A stretch of DNA of 64,000 nt, taken from NCBI RefSeq assembly GCF_014192105.1, contig NZ_JACHXK010000003.1:248001-312000 (forward strand). The letters are read 5' to 3'. Both the position numbers and the translations under genes were made by a program. Shown here in pieces: positions 41,665 to 51,400 of this stretch (positions within the stretch are counted from its first letter, which is position 1; each line of letters begins with the position of its first letter). The notes beneath the pieces are model-generated. The model was given only the letters and a program-made list of their open reading frames with translations, searched no databases and was not told the origin of the DNA. Origin of the DNA: Paenibacillus phyllosphaerae. Its GTDB lineage: Bacteria; Bacillota; Bacilli; Paenibacillales; Paenibacillaceae.

Positions 41665-41693
41665 TTGACGGATCTTTTTATATCCTATAGGAT
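41665..41693 (+). promoter_or_regulatory. Possible SigA promoter of the RbsB-like operon
   Basis: TTGACG (41665-41670), 17 bases, TAGGAT (41688-41693), 43 bases before the start codon. The region upstream (about 41600-41640) is AT-rich. No clear operator is visible. Confidence 0.45.
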
Positions 41694-41736
41694 TACTTGT
41701 ATTACTAGAGACAAAAAGGTGTGGGAGGGTAATTCT

Positions 41737-42855
41737 ATGAGTAAGAGATTTCGTGCATTAATGGGGATCATGCTGGCAGCTGTTATCGTTGTGACTGGCT
41801 GCGGCACGCAAGGCAACAATGGCAATAACGGAGAGTCCGGTGGCAGCGCCACGGCGGAGATCGCGAATTTGCCGGCAGCCCTTAAGGATAAGCAAGTTAA
41901 GCTGAAAGTCATCCGTAAGATTGGCGGCGACGATCATACGGCGCAATTCCTTGCCGGCGCGAAGCAAGAGGGCGAAGCGCTTGGCTTCAAGGTTGATACG
42001 TTCACCGCGAACGGCGACACGGCGAAGTTCCTCGATGCGCTTGAACAGACGGTAGACAGCGACTACGACGGCGTGGTTGTGTCCCACGGGGATGATCCGG
42101 CAACAGTCGAAGCGGTGAAGAAGCTGCGCGAGAAGGGCAAGCAGGTCGTGGCGTTCGACTCCAATGCCGAACTGGCGAATGTTGAAGGCGTAACGCTGAC
42201 GAGCCAGAAGGATGAGGCGCTGGCGCAGTTCGCGCTCGATCAACTGGTGAAAGAACAAGGCGCCGAGGCGAATATCGTGTATCTGTGGGTAGACGGTTTC
42301 CCGGCAATGGTTCGCCGCAATACGGTGTACCAGGACGTACTGGCGAAGAACCCGGGCATTAAAGAGGTTGAACGTTTCGGCGTTGCGACGGAGAATACGA
42401 CGGTTGAGACGCAGAACGCGGTTACGGCGATGCTTGCGAAGCATCCGAAGGGCGAGATCGACGCGATCTTCGCGACATGGGACGCTTTCGCTCAAGGGGC
42501 AGCGCGCGCGCTGATCGAAGCGGGCCGTACGGAGATCAAGATCTACGGTATCGACGTGTCGAATGCCGACCTGCAGCTGATGCAAGAGGAGAACAGCCCA
42601 TGGATCTCCACTGCGGCAGTAGATCCGAAGATGATCGGCGCGGTCGATGTGCGTCTGCTCGCGAAGAAGATTGCAGGCGAAGAGACGCCGGCCACTTACG
42701 ATCTTGAAGCAGCCAACATCGTCCAAGAAGATCTGAAAAAATCGGCAGAACCGGTCAACATGGTGACATTGGCCGAGATCATTCCAGGCTGGGGCCAGAC
42801 TACCGCTTTCGAAGAGGACTGGATGAAGGCGCTCAAGGAAGCCAATGCCAAATAA
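41737..42855 (+). CDS. Sugar ABC transporter substrate-binding lipoprotein (RbsB-like)
   Basis: A 372-residue lipoprotein of the periplasmic-binding-protein-like family 1 (ribose/galactose type). The signal peptide ends in VVTGCG, followed by a Gly/Asn/Ser spacer. The fold shows DHTAQFLAGAKQEGEALGFKVD, SDYDGVVVSHGDDPATVEAVKKL, VVAFDSNAE and IFATWDAFAQGAARAL, in the order expected for RbsB-type proteins. The start follows GGAGGG by 7 bases. It leads a complete CUT2 importer operon. The sugar is not identifiable; it is longer than typical RbsB, mainly from extra C-terminal residues. Confidence 0.88.
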   Translation: MSKRFRALMGIMLAAVIVVTGCGTQGNNGNNGESGGSATAEIANLPAALKDKQVKLKVIRKIGGDDHTAQFLAGAKQEGEALGFKVDTFTANGDTAKFLDALEQTVDSDYDGVVVSHGDDPATVEAVKKLREKGKQVVAFDSNAELANVEGVTLTSQKDEALAQFALDQLVKEQGAEANIVYLWVDGFPAMVRRNTVYQDVLAKNPGIKEVERFGVATENTTVETQNAVTAMLAKHPKGEIDAIFATWDAFAQGAARALIEAGRTEIKIYGIDVSNADLQLMQEENSPWISTAAVDPKMIGAVDVRLLAKKIAGEETPATYDLEAANIVQEDLKKSAEPVNMVTLAEIIPGWGQTTAFEEDWMKALKEANAK

Positions 42856-42879
42856 TCGATAGGCCAATCGGAAACTAGC

Positions 42880-42908
42880 AGCGCTCCTATCCAATGGATA
42901 GGGGCGCT
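42880..42908 (+). promoter_or_regulatory. Intercistronic hairpin between binding protein and ATPase genes
   Basis: AGCGCTCCTATCC / GGATAGGGGCGCT, 13 bp with one mismatch and a 3-base loop, without a T run. Such stems after binding-protein genes often protect the upstream mRNA and lower expression of downstream genes. That role is inference. Confidence 0.6.
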
Positions 42909-42939
42909 CTATCCTATCTAGCGGAGAAGGGGAGTTAAG

Positions 42940-44457
42940 TTGAATCAGCAGACATCACGACTTGAGATGAAGAAGATATCCATCGCCTTTCCCGGTGTCC
43001 AGGCGCTCTCCGAGGTCGACTTCATGGCGGAAGGCGGACGCGCGCACGCCTTGATCGGGGCGAATGGCGCGGGGAAATCGACGTTGATGAAGGTATTGGC
43101 CGGCGCTTACGACCATTATACGGGGTCGATCCACATTGACGGGGCCGAGGCCGCGATTCGAACGCCGAAAGAAGCGAAGCAGTACGGCATTCAGATCGTC
43201 TATCAAGAGGTGGACACGGCGCTCATTCCGAATCTGACCGTAGCCGAGAATATTATGCTGGAGCGGACCGTTCATGAGATGAAAGGCCGCCAATGGATGA
43301 ACTGGGCAGACGTTCATCGATCGGCCAAGGCTGTACTTGAGCGAATGAATATTTATATTCCGACGCGCAAGCTCGTCTCGGAGCTTAGCCTCGCGGAGAA
43401 GCAAATGGTGCTGATCGCCCGTTCGATGGCGACGAAGTGCCGTTTTCTTGTGCTTGATGAACCGACGGCGCCGCTCAGCCAGATGGAGACTGAGCAGCTG
43501 TTCCGGCTGGTCCGGCTGTTGAAGTCCGAGGGAGTCGGCGTCATTTTCATTTCTCACCGGCTGCCGGAGTTGTACGAGATTTGCGAGGATATTACAATCA
43601 TGCGGGATGGACAACTCGTCATTCGCGAGGCGATCGCAAGCGTCCCGCAGCAGCGCGTCGTCGAGCACATGCTCGGAGCGAAGTTGGATGGCCAATTCCC
43701 GGAGCGAACGTCATCGCCCGGCGAAATCTGTTTCGAAGCGAGAGGGATCGTGGACAGCGGCAAAGTGAACGACGTTAGCCTGAACATTAGGGCTGGCGAG
43801 ATCGTCGGGCTGGCCGGCCTTGTCGGCGCAGGCAAGACGGAGCTGTGCCGGGCTTTATTCGGCGCTTCGAATTCGGCGAAGGGCGAGGTTTACTTGCGCG
43901 GGCGTAAGCTGCGTCTTGGATCGCCGCATGTTGCCGTTCGCAGCGGACTGGCGCTCGTGCCGGAGGAGCGCCGTCGCGAAGGGGTATTCGTGGACGAATC
44001 GGTAGCCAGCAATCTGACGGCAGCCGTACTCTCCCGGTTCACCTCTTGGGGGACGTGGTTGAGCCGCTCGAAGGAGAAACAAGCTTCCGCGCAAATGATT
44101 GCCAGCCTCGGCATCAAGACGCCAAGCGAAGGGGCGAAGGTGCGCAATCTATCCGGGGGCAATCAGCAGAAGGTCGCGATCGGCAAGTGGTTGCTGGCGG
44201 ACGCCGACGTTTATATTTTCGACGAACCGACCAAAGGTGTCGACGTTGGCGCTAAGCGGGACATCTACGAGCTCGTCGCGGGGCTGGCTGCGCAAGGCAA
44301 ATGCGTGCTATACGCTTCGAGCGAATTGTCCGAGATTCTGGGCATCACCGATCGGATGTATGTCATGTATGACGGCGAAATCCGTAAGGAGCTGACGACG
44401 TCGCAGACGAACGAAGAAGAGATATTGCTCTACAGCACGGGAGGCATGGTGGAATGA
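42940..44457 (+). CDS. Sugar ABC transporter ATP-binding protein (RbsA-like, double domain)
   Basis: A 505-residue ATPase with two tandem ABC domains, as in RbsA/MglA. In the first domain Walker A is LIGANGAGKSTLMK, the signature is altered to ELSLAEKQMVLIARSM, and Walker B is FLVLDEPTAPLS. In the second domain Walker A is GLVGAGKTELCR, the signature LSGGNQQKVAIGKWL, and Walker B VYIFDEPTKGVDVG. The altered first signature and shortened second Walker A are normal for this family. The start is a TTG with GGGGAG upstream; an ATG 27 bases later is a weaker option. It overlaps the permease gene by 4 bases. Confidence 0.92.
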   Translation: MNQQTSRLEMKKISIAFPGVQALSEVDFMAEGGRAHALIGANGAGKSTLMKVLAGAYDHYTGSIHIDGAEAAIRTPKEAKQYGIQIVYQEVDTALIPNLTVAENIMLERTVHEMKGRQWMNWADVHRSAKAVLERMNIYIPTRKLVSELSLAEKQMVLIARSMATKCRFLVLDEPTAPLSQMETEQLFRLVRLLKSEGVGVIFISHRLPELYEICEDITIMRDGQLVIREAIASVPQQRVVEHMLGAKLDGQFPERTSSPGEICFEARGIVDSGKVNDVSLNIRAGEIVGLAGLVGAGKTELCRALFGASNSAKGEVYLRGRKLRLGSPHVAVRSGLALVPEERRREGVFVDESVASNLTAAVLSRFTSWGTWLSRSKEKQASAQMIASLGIKTPSEGAKVRNLSGGNQQKVAIGKWLLADADVYIFDEPTKGVDVGAKRDIYELVAGLAAQGKCVLYASSELSEILGITDRMYVMYDGEIRKELTTSQTNEEEILLYSTGGMVE

Positions 44458-45449
44458 AGACAGCAAGCACGGCTCGCGGCAGGGGAGCGGGCAATATCGT
44501 CGAATTTTTGTACAGATATGGGACGCTAATCACGATCTTTATCCTGGTGGCCGTATTCGGCACGATGACGGACAGCTTCTTGAGCGGCTCGAATATCATT
44601 AACATTCTGCGTTCGATCTCGATCGTGACGATTATCGCAACGGGGTTGACCGTATCGCTTTCCGTCGGCGGGTTCGACCTGTCGGTCGGTTCGGCGGCTT
44701 CGCTGGCCAATGCGATCGTCATCTCGATGTTCGTCTGGCACGGGCAGAATATGTTCGTCGGCATTGCGGTTGCGCTCGCCTTCTGTATCGTGATCGGCCT
44801 GATTAATGCCTTCCTCGTGACGAGTTTCAACATTCAAGACATGTTGATGACGCTGGCGACGATGTTCGTCTTCCAAGGGGTGGCGCTCACGTACACGAAG
44901 GGGGCGACGATCTCCGAGAATATGATCATGCCAAACGGCGATTTCGCGACAGGCCTTATTCCGGACGCATTCTCGAAGCTCGGTCAAGTGCCGTGGATTA
45001 TTATCCTCATGCTGCTGGTCGTCATCGCGGTGCATGTGTTCCTCAACTATACGAAGCACGGCCGTTACATGTACATGATCGGAGGCAACCCGGAGGCGGC
45101 CAAGCTGTCAGGCATCGCGGTCAAAAAATACCGGCTGATCGCCTACTTGCTATCCGCCTTGTTCGCCGGTATCGGCGGAGTCATCCTCGGCGCGCGCGTC
45201 ATGAATGCGGAAGTGAATGCCGGCGCTCCTTATTTGATGGACGCGGTCGCCGCAGCTTTTATCGGCTTCTCCGTGTTTGGTGCGGGCAAGCCGAACGCCT
45301 TCGGAACATTCGTGGGCGCCGTCCTGATCGGTATTCTCTCGAATGGCCTCGTCATGCTGTCCGTGCCGTATTACGCGATGGATATCGTCAAAGGATCGGT
45401 GTTGGCCTTGGCGCTGGCGATTACGTACTATAAGCGTAAGCACGCATAA
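44454..45449 (+). CDS. Sugar ABC transporter permease (RbsC-like)
   Basis: A 331-residue permease of the CUT2 group (RbsC/MglC), with about nine to ten hydrophobic segments. Family features are VTIIATGLTVSLSVGGFDLSVGS (the G-x-D-L-S-V-G loop) and the cytoplasmic GRYMYMIGGNPEAAKLSGIAVKKYR (G-N-x-x-A-A-x-x-S-G-I) coupling segment. The start overlaps the ATPase stop by 4 bases. The operon is binding protein-ATPase-permease only, with no kinase or pentose enzyme, so the substrate is unclear. Confidence 0.92.
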   Translation: MKTASTARGRGAGNIVEFLYRYGTLITIFILVAVFGTMTDSFLSGSNIINILRSISIVTIIATGLTVSLSVGGFDLSVGSAASLANAIVISMFVWHGQNMFVGIAVALAFCIVIGLINAFLVTSFNIQDMLMTLATMFVFQGVALTYTKGATISENMIMPNGDFATGLIPDAFSKLGQVPWIIILMLLVVIAVHVFLNYTKHGRYMYMIGGNPEAAKLSGIAVKKYRLIAYLLSALFAGIGGVILGARVMNAEVNAGAPYLMDAVAAAFIGFSVFGAGKPNAFGTFVGAVLIGILSNGLVMLSVPYYAMDIVKGSVLALALAITYYKRKHA

Positions 45450-45472
45450 GCATAGCATTGCTAGAATGAGCG

Positions 45473-45512
45473 AAGGCTCCCGTTCTCTTATGGAGAAGGG
45501 GAGCCTTTTTGG
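45473..45512 (+). terminator. Intrinsic terminator after RbsC-like gene
   Basis: AAGGCTCCC...TTCTC / GAGAA...GGGAGCCTT stem followed by TTTTT. The minus-strand ATPase gene converges on it. Confidence 0.85.
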
Positions 45513-45564
45513 CATGCGTCCAGCGGTGATCGAGATGAACACGGAATTCGAATGGTTTGCGCTA

Positions 45565-46122
45565 TTACAGCTGAAACCGATCCCGGATCAGCTGCGCCGT
45601 CTCGGCAGCCGTTCGATCCGACGTCTGGATACGCATGTAGTTGTCCCTCGCGATCTCGCCCGGCAGCGAGTTCAGCCGATGGTTCTCCATCGTCATTAGC
45701 AGATCCTGCTCGGATCGTTCGATATTCCGTTTCGTCGGCTTATGCTCCAGGCGGTGCGGGGTCTTGTTACGCTTGAGCCGTTCTTCCAAGTCAGCTTCGA
45801 GCTCGACCAGGCATACCTCATGCCCCTGCGATTCGAAAATCCGGCAAGTCTCTTCGACGAATTCCCAGTCGCTCGGCAAGTCGAAGCCCCACACGAACGT
45901 GAACATGAAGCCAGGCTGGTCGCTGCGCGCCATCGCTTCAAAGATTTCTTTCCGGAACAGCGTCGATAGCCGCCACATCTCCGGACTGAAGCCGAAGTAA
46001 GGCTGAAGCAGTTCAATGGTCTGATGGTTGTGGAAGAGCTTCAGTGAAGTGATCCGCTCCAGCTCGTGGCCGACCGTCATTTTGCCGACCGCCTGTGGAC
46101 CGAATAGCAGGACGAATTTCAT
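45565..46122 (-). CDS. P-loop NTPase, small kinase-like (AAA family)
   Basis: A 185-residue protein with an N-terminal Walker A FGPQAVGKMTVGHEL and an LVELEADLEERLKRN lid-type segment containing basic residues. The organisation matches small adenylate/shikimate kinase-like P-loop proteins annotated as AAA family ATPases, often found in poorly characterised loci. The segment FTFVWGFDLPSDWEFVEETCR in the middle may form the substrate pocket. It ends a three-gene minus-strand group, 4 bases after the SMI1/KNR4 gene, so translation may be coupled. Substrate unknown. Confidence 0.75.
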   Translation of the reverse strand: MKFVLLFGPQAVGKMTVGHELERITSLKLFHNHQTIELLQPYFGFSPEMWRLSTLFRKEIFEAMARSDQPGFMFTFVWGFDLPSDWEFVEETCRIFESQGHEVCLVELEADLEERLKRNKTPHRLEHKPTKRNIERSEQDLLMTMENHRLNSLPGEIARDNYMRIQTSDRTAAETAQLIRDRFQL

Positions 46123-46126
46123 AGGT

Positions 46127-47119
46127 TCACTCCTCGCTCTGTTGTCTCATATAGGCGACGTAATCCTGGAATCGGGTTCTCGCAGGATCATTGATGCGAA
46201 TATGCTCGTATGAGACGGTTTCTACGGCATGCCGGACTAGCTCGGCGGCTGTAGCATCATCCGAATCCACGTAGAGCTGAGTCGTGTAGGCAGGCAGCAA
46301 ATGCGGCTTATTCCGCTCGGACAGATAGAGCGTTGCCAGATGCCCCTCCCTATTAATGAGATCGGCTTTGTATTCATTCGTCTCCGTTACGAACGTAAGC
46401 CCTAACGCGGAACCTAACTCGCTTGCCAATCGCGCAAGCTCCGGTACATCCTTGAAACCATAGGACAAGTAATCCTCGCTGGGGAACGACAATCCGCTAA
46501 TGAAATCCTCGAAATGATCAGCTAATTTATGCACGAACATTTCACCGTCATCATAGACGAAGTAGACGCTCGGCTGTCCGGTTGCATCCAGGTCGTAATA
46601 GTTCAATCCGAAGCTCACATGATTGCCGAAGGCGAATAATACCATATGCTTCAGATGCTTGATCGTCATCCAATCTTCGTCCGACAAGTGATCTTCTTTT
46701 TCATCGCCATAGCCGAACTCTAGCTCGTCCGGGTCGATCGCTTCATCGGAATAATGCTGAACCACCTCAAGAGGCGGATAATAGGGGACGTCATAAGCGG
46801 AAATGATTTGCCCGCGCATATCGTGGGTGTGCCAACCAATGGCGTGATGGTTATCCTTGCTGATCGGCCGAAAGCCATCAATCGTCTCGTACGAGGCCCG
46901 TCCATATCGGTCCACATAATGAAATTGATTGAATTCGATCCAGAAGCCATTGGATTGCTGGAGAAGTTGAACAAGCAAAGGCGGTAATGTAACGCCAAGC
47001 AGGCGTTCCTCCCGAATCAGCTCTTCCGCTGTGAAAGGGGCGCACGTAAATCCTTCTGCGTAAGAGAGTCCCAGAACTTGCAGCTCTTGATTCGAATAAG
47101 CCAAGGTGCGGTCATTCAT
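46127..47119 (-). CDS. SMI1/KNR4 family protein with C-terminal extension
   Basis: A 330-residue protein. Residues about 15-210 fit the SMI1/KNR4 (SUKH) fold: FTAEELIREERLLGVTLPPLLVQLLQQSNGF, then FAFGNHVSFGLNYYDLDATGQPSVYFVYDDGE. SUKH proteins are best known as immunity proteins against bacterial toxins but also occur as housekeeping scaffolds. The C-terminal 110 residues are an extension I do not recognise. The start at 47119 has GGAGG 9 bases upstream. It lies between an unknown amine-oxidase-N-like gene and a kinase-like gene. No toxin gene is visible next to it, so an immunity role is not supported by context. Confidence 0.75.
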   Translation of the reverse strand: MNDRTLAYSNQELQVLGLSYAEGFTCAPFTAEELIREERLLGVTLPPLLVQLLQQSNGFWIEFNQFHYVDRYGRASYETIDGFRPISKDNHHAIGWHTHDMRGQIISAYDVPYYPPLEVVQHYSDEAIDPDELEFGYGDEKEDHLSDEDWMTIKHLKHMVLFAFGNHVSFGLNYYDLDATGQPSVYFVYDDGEMFVHKLADHFEDFISGLSFPSEDYLSYGFKDVPELARLASELGSALGLTFVTETNEYKADLINREGHLATLYLSERNKPHLLPAYTTQLYVDSDDATAAELVRHAVETVSYEHIRINDPARTRFQDYVAYMRQQSEE

Positions 47120-47159
47120 GTCGGTATTCCTCCTGTTAGATGTCATCGGGGCTGCCCGA

Positions 47160-48263
47160 TTAGCGACTCACGGGTTGAATGATGTTGGTAGGCGCGAAGC
47201 GATGCATTTCGCAGAAGGTCCAACGTTCTCTGTCTAGCTCCATATAAATGAATTGCTCGTCTGTATACGGGCCTCTGCGCTCTGCGTCCCTTAAGACGTA
47301 CCGCTCGACGGTACCCAGGATAACCGCTTCGCCGTGCTCCAGATAGACGAGGCGTCCTTGCAGCAGACGTTCGACCTTGCGGGTTGCTGTCCGTTGCAGA
47401 TGAGCCTCCAACGTTTCGGAAGAATTGCGGTGCGCATACAAACGAATCTTGCTTGGAGCCGTATAACGAATGGCCTGATCGAAGTCCTGATCTTCCATGG
47501 CCTTGAAATAAATCGAGAGCGATTCGAACAGCTGCGTTACTTGATCGGGATGTTCCGAAGACAGCCGATCGGCCGTATCCTGCAGATTATCCGGTAATTC
47601 CTGAGTGACTTCCCTGGGGAATTCGTGGGCGACCTTCCATTTGCCTAATTCTTTCCGAATGTTGACGAAGCAAGTTCTGCGGACGTGGACAAAAGGACGA
47701 TCCCGCACGCAGCTGACTTGCGCTTGCGCTTCCTCCTGGGATTCGAAACGGATATGCAGAATCGTCACCGAAAATCGCGTGAGAGGCATACTAGTCTCGT
47801 AAGGGAGCGGCACATAGGAAAGGGCAGGATTATCGGAGGTGAACAACTTGGGATCGTTCGTGCGATAATAGTCCTCTAACAGGGATTGGATCTCTTCCAT
47901 CTGCCCGAATCCGAGTCGCGTCAGGTGGACGAGCCCTTCCTCAGGTTGGACGCGGAAGTCAAAATCGGCCAGCTGTCCTGACTTCGGCAGCGTAACATAA
48001 GGCTGTCCCTCCACAAGCCTGACCGGATAATCCAACTCGAAATCCCGATCGCCGAAATCCACCGCTTTACGCCCCACGCGGCCGATAAGCACGCTTTCGC
48101 CATCTTCACTCTCCATATGGATCTTCCCCGATAGTAGATTGAATTCGGCCATGATCCCGGCGGCGGCCAGCAGCGGCAAGAAGGGAATGAGCAGCTTGCC
48201 GTTGAGCTGGACTGTGCAGGCGCCTTCCGCTATATTGTCATTCACCCATAAATCGAATCTCAT
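47160..48263 (-). CDS. Hypothetical protein with copper-amine-oxidase-N-like domain
   Basis: A 367-residue protein without a signal peptide. The N-terminal part (about residues 15-110) resembles the copper amine oxidase N-terminal domain found in Paenibacillus wall-associated proteins: CTVQLNGKLLIPFLPLLAAAGIMAEFN, then GRKAVDFGDRDFELDYPVRLVEGQPYVTLP. That domain normally follows a signal peptide, which is absent here. The C-terminal 230 residues contain a module with IYFKAMEDQDFDQAIRYTAP that I do not recognise. A GGGAG lies 10 bases before the ATG. First gene of a three-gene operon with the SMI1/KNR4 and P-loop genes. Confidence 0.6.
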   Translation of the reverse strand: MRFDLWVNDNIAEGACTVQLNGKLLIPFLPLLAAAGIMAEFNLLSGKIHMESEDGESVLIGRVGRKAVDFGDRDFELDYPVRLVEGQPYVTLPKSGQLADFDFRVQPEEGLVHLTRLGFGQMEEIQSLLEDYYRTNDPKLFTSDNPALSYVPLPYETSMPLTRFSVTILHIRFESQEEAQAQVSCVRDRPFVHVRRTCFVNIRKELGKWKVAHEFPREVTQELPDNLQDTADRLSSEHPDQVTQLFESLSIYFKAMEDQDFDQAIRYTAPSKIRLYAHRNSSETLEAHLQRTATRKVERLLQGRLVYLEHGEAVILGTVERYVLRDAERRGPYTDEQFIYMELDRERWTFCEMHRFAPTNIIQPVSR

Positions 48264-48485
48264 CTATACGTATCTCCCTCATGACTGCAACGATTATTCG
48301 TCCCTTGCCATACTAGCGGCAAGACGATAATTCTACCAATTGGAATCTATTATGGAACTTACAACCAATTTATAAAACATACGTTCTCCTGTCAATGCTA
48401 TTTTGCTATACTTGGCGTAAGTCCTTCATCGCTGCTTATTTTCTGCTATGATGGAACAAACACTTGTGCAGGAAGGATTCAAGCC

Positions 48486-51400
48486 ATGCGCTTACCATAT
48501 AACGATGACGATATACGCGTGCTGTGCGGCCGATTTGCCTTCGAAGAAGGGGAGGCGCTTTATTCGGCAGGGCATGCCCGAATCCTCCGATTCGATGCCG
48601 CATCGCGGGAATACGAGGCGATCGTTCATGACAACGGCAGAGATCACCGCATTCATGCGCGAATCGGACGGGAAGAAGTGGTCGCGGCATGCACTTGCCC
48701 GGATTTCGACCCGGATGACAAATATTGCGGTCACGTCGCGGCCGCGCTCCTCCAGCTGCTCGATGAACCGAACCTTGAGGAAGAGCCGGAATCGTTCGGC
48801 GGCACCTCCGCTCAAGACCAAGCGCTCGTCAGCAGCATCCTCGGGCTGTTCAGCGAGCAAGCCAGGCCCATTACGAGCAGCAATCGGGTGCTGCTCGATT
48901 CGAGAGAACGGATCGATGTCGAGTTCATGTGCTCGACCTTCGCATACGGCTATCGCAAATATATGTTCGGCATCGAGCTGAAAGTCGGGCCGAAGCGGAC
49001 CTACATCGTGCAGCAGATTCGAGGTTTCCTCGACCGACTGGAGCGGAGGATGGAGCAGCCTTTCGCCAAGAGCTTCACCTATAATCCGCGGCAGCACAGC
49101 TTTGACCCGCAAGACGACGCCGTGCTAACCCAGCTTATCCAGATTTATCGGAATGAGCAGCTGTACCGGGAAACGTCGCAGTACCCGTTCAGCCAAGCGT
49201 ACAGCAAGAGCGGCGACCGGATGCTGCTGATCCCGCCGTCAGATTGGGAGAAGCTGCTGCCGCTGCTGCTCGAAGCACGGATGGTGAGGCTCATTCCGCC
49301 CGGTCGGGAAGCTGCGACTCTTGCGTTATCCGAAGAAACGCTGCCGGTCCATTTCAACTTTCACCCTACGGCCGATGCGCATTATGAGCTGGATGTCCAA
49401 GGATTAAACGATATCACCGTCATGGAAGCCTACGACACCGTCATTGCGGAGGGCCATCTGGTGAAGCTCGCGCCCGCGGCATGCAAAAGATTGGCCGAGC
49501 TCAAAAATATGCTCGATGCTTCCGGCAAGCAACAGCTTCTTCTGGCGCCGGAGCAGATGGAGCCATTCATGGAGAAGGTCGTGCCGGGGCTGACCAAATT
49601 CGGCATCGTCCATATTGACCAAGCCGTATCGGACCGTATTGTCCAGACCCCGTTGAAGGCCAAGCTGTACTTGGACCGTATTCGGGATCGGCTGCTCGCC
49701 GGACTGGAATTCCAGTACGGGGAGATTGTCATTAACCCGCTCGAGGACCGGTATGAGCCGCGTGCGGCGGATCGGATTCTGGTGCGGGACGGCGAGCGCG
49801 AACAGCAGATACTCGCGATTATGGCGCAATGCGATTTCATCCAGACCGAAGGCGGATTCTTCCTGACCGACGAAGACGCGGAATACGAATTCCTGTATCA
49901 TACCGTCTCGAAGCTGGAGAAGCTGCTGAGCGTCTATGCCACTTCTGCCGTAAGAAGGCGTATCTATATTCCGAACACGCCGCCTAAAGTGAAGGTCGAC
50001 GTGGATGAGCGGACCGATTGGCTGGAATTCAAATTCGAGCTGACCGGCATCTCGGATCAAGAGATTCGGCTGGTGCTGAAGTCGATCGGGGAGAAAAGGC
50101 GGTTCCACCGGATGGCCGATGGCTCTTTCCTGCCGCTCGAGAGCGAAGAGATGCAGCAGATCGCCCGTTTCATCAACACGATGGGGATGGGCCGCGAAGA
50201 GCTGAGCGGGCCGCGCTTCAAGGTACCGGTTGTCCGCGGCTTGCATCTGATCGACGAACAGGAGAACGGCAAAGCCATCCAACTGGGCAAGTCGTTCCGG
50301 CGGATGCTCGAGCATATGCGCAATCCGGACCATATGGATTTTGCTGTTCCGGAGCAGCTGGTACCGATACTGCGGGATTACCAGGCCTACGGCTACCAAT
50401 GGCTGAAGACGCTGGCGCATTACCGGTTCGGAGGCATACTGGCCGACGATATGGGATTGGGCAAAACGATCCAGAGCATTACATTCCTCGTCTCCGTCCT
50501 GCCGGAGATCCGGGAGCAAGGGCAACCCGCAATCATAGTCGCCCCCGCGTCGCTCGTCTATAACTGGAATAATGAGTTGAAGCGATTCGCGCCGGAGATC
50601 CGTACTGTCATTGTGGATGGATCAAGGGAAGAACGCGTGCGGGCACTGCGCAATCTGACGAATGTGGATGCGGTGATCACGTCTTATCCTCTGCTGCGCA
50701 GAGACTTGGCGACCTATGCCACCCATCAATTCCATACGCTGCTGCTTGATGAGGCGCAGGCGTTCAAGAATTATACGACGCAGACCGCTCAAGCGGTCAG
50801 GACGCTCCAGGCGCGGCACCGGTTCGCTTTGACGGGGACGCCGATCGAGAACTCGATCGAGGAACTGTGGTCGATCATGAACACGGTATTCCCGGAGCTG
50901 TTCGCAAGCCGCAAAGCGTTCAGCGAGCTGTCCCGCGCCGTTGTGGCTAGGCGTGCGCGCCCGTTCATGCTGCGGCGCTTGAAGGCGGACGTGCTGACCG
51001 AGCTGCCGGAGAAAATCGAGTCCGTCGTCGCTACCGAGCTGTTGCCTGAACAGAAGAAAGCCTATGTCTCGTACTTAGCGAAGCTGCGGGCCGAGACGGT
51101 CAAGCATCTGCACGAATCCGGGTTTCAGCACAATCGGATCCGCATATTGGCCGGCATTACGCGACTGCGCCAAATCTGCTGTCATCCTTCGCTATTCGTG
51201 GATGATTACGAGGGAGGCTCGGCGAAGCTGGAGCAGCTGCTGGAGCTGGTGGCCGAATGCCGGAGCGCCGGCCGGAGAGCGCTTATTTTCTCCCAATTCA
51301 CCGAGATGCTGGGCATGATCAGCCGAGAGCTGGCGTCGCAGGGGATTCCGTTCTTTTATTTGGACGGCCAGACGAAGGCTTCGGAGCGGGTGGAACTGTG

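Noticed and set aside
45565..48263. Toxin-immunity locus centred on the SMI1/KNR4 gene
   Set aside because: No toxin, secretion or polymorphic-repeat gene is adjacent; the call would rest on the SUKH fold alone.
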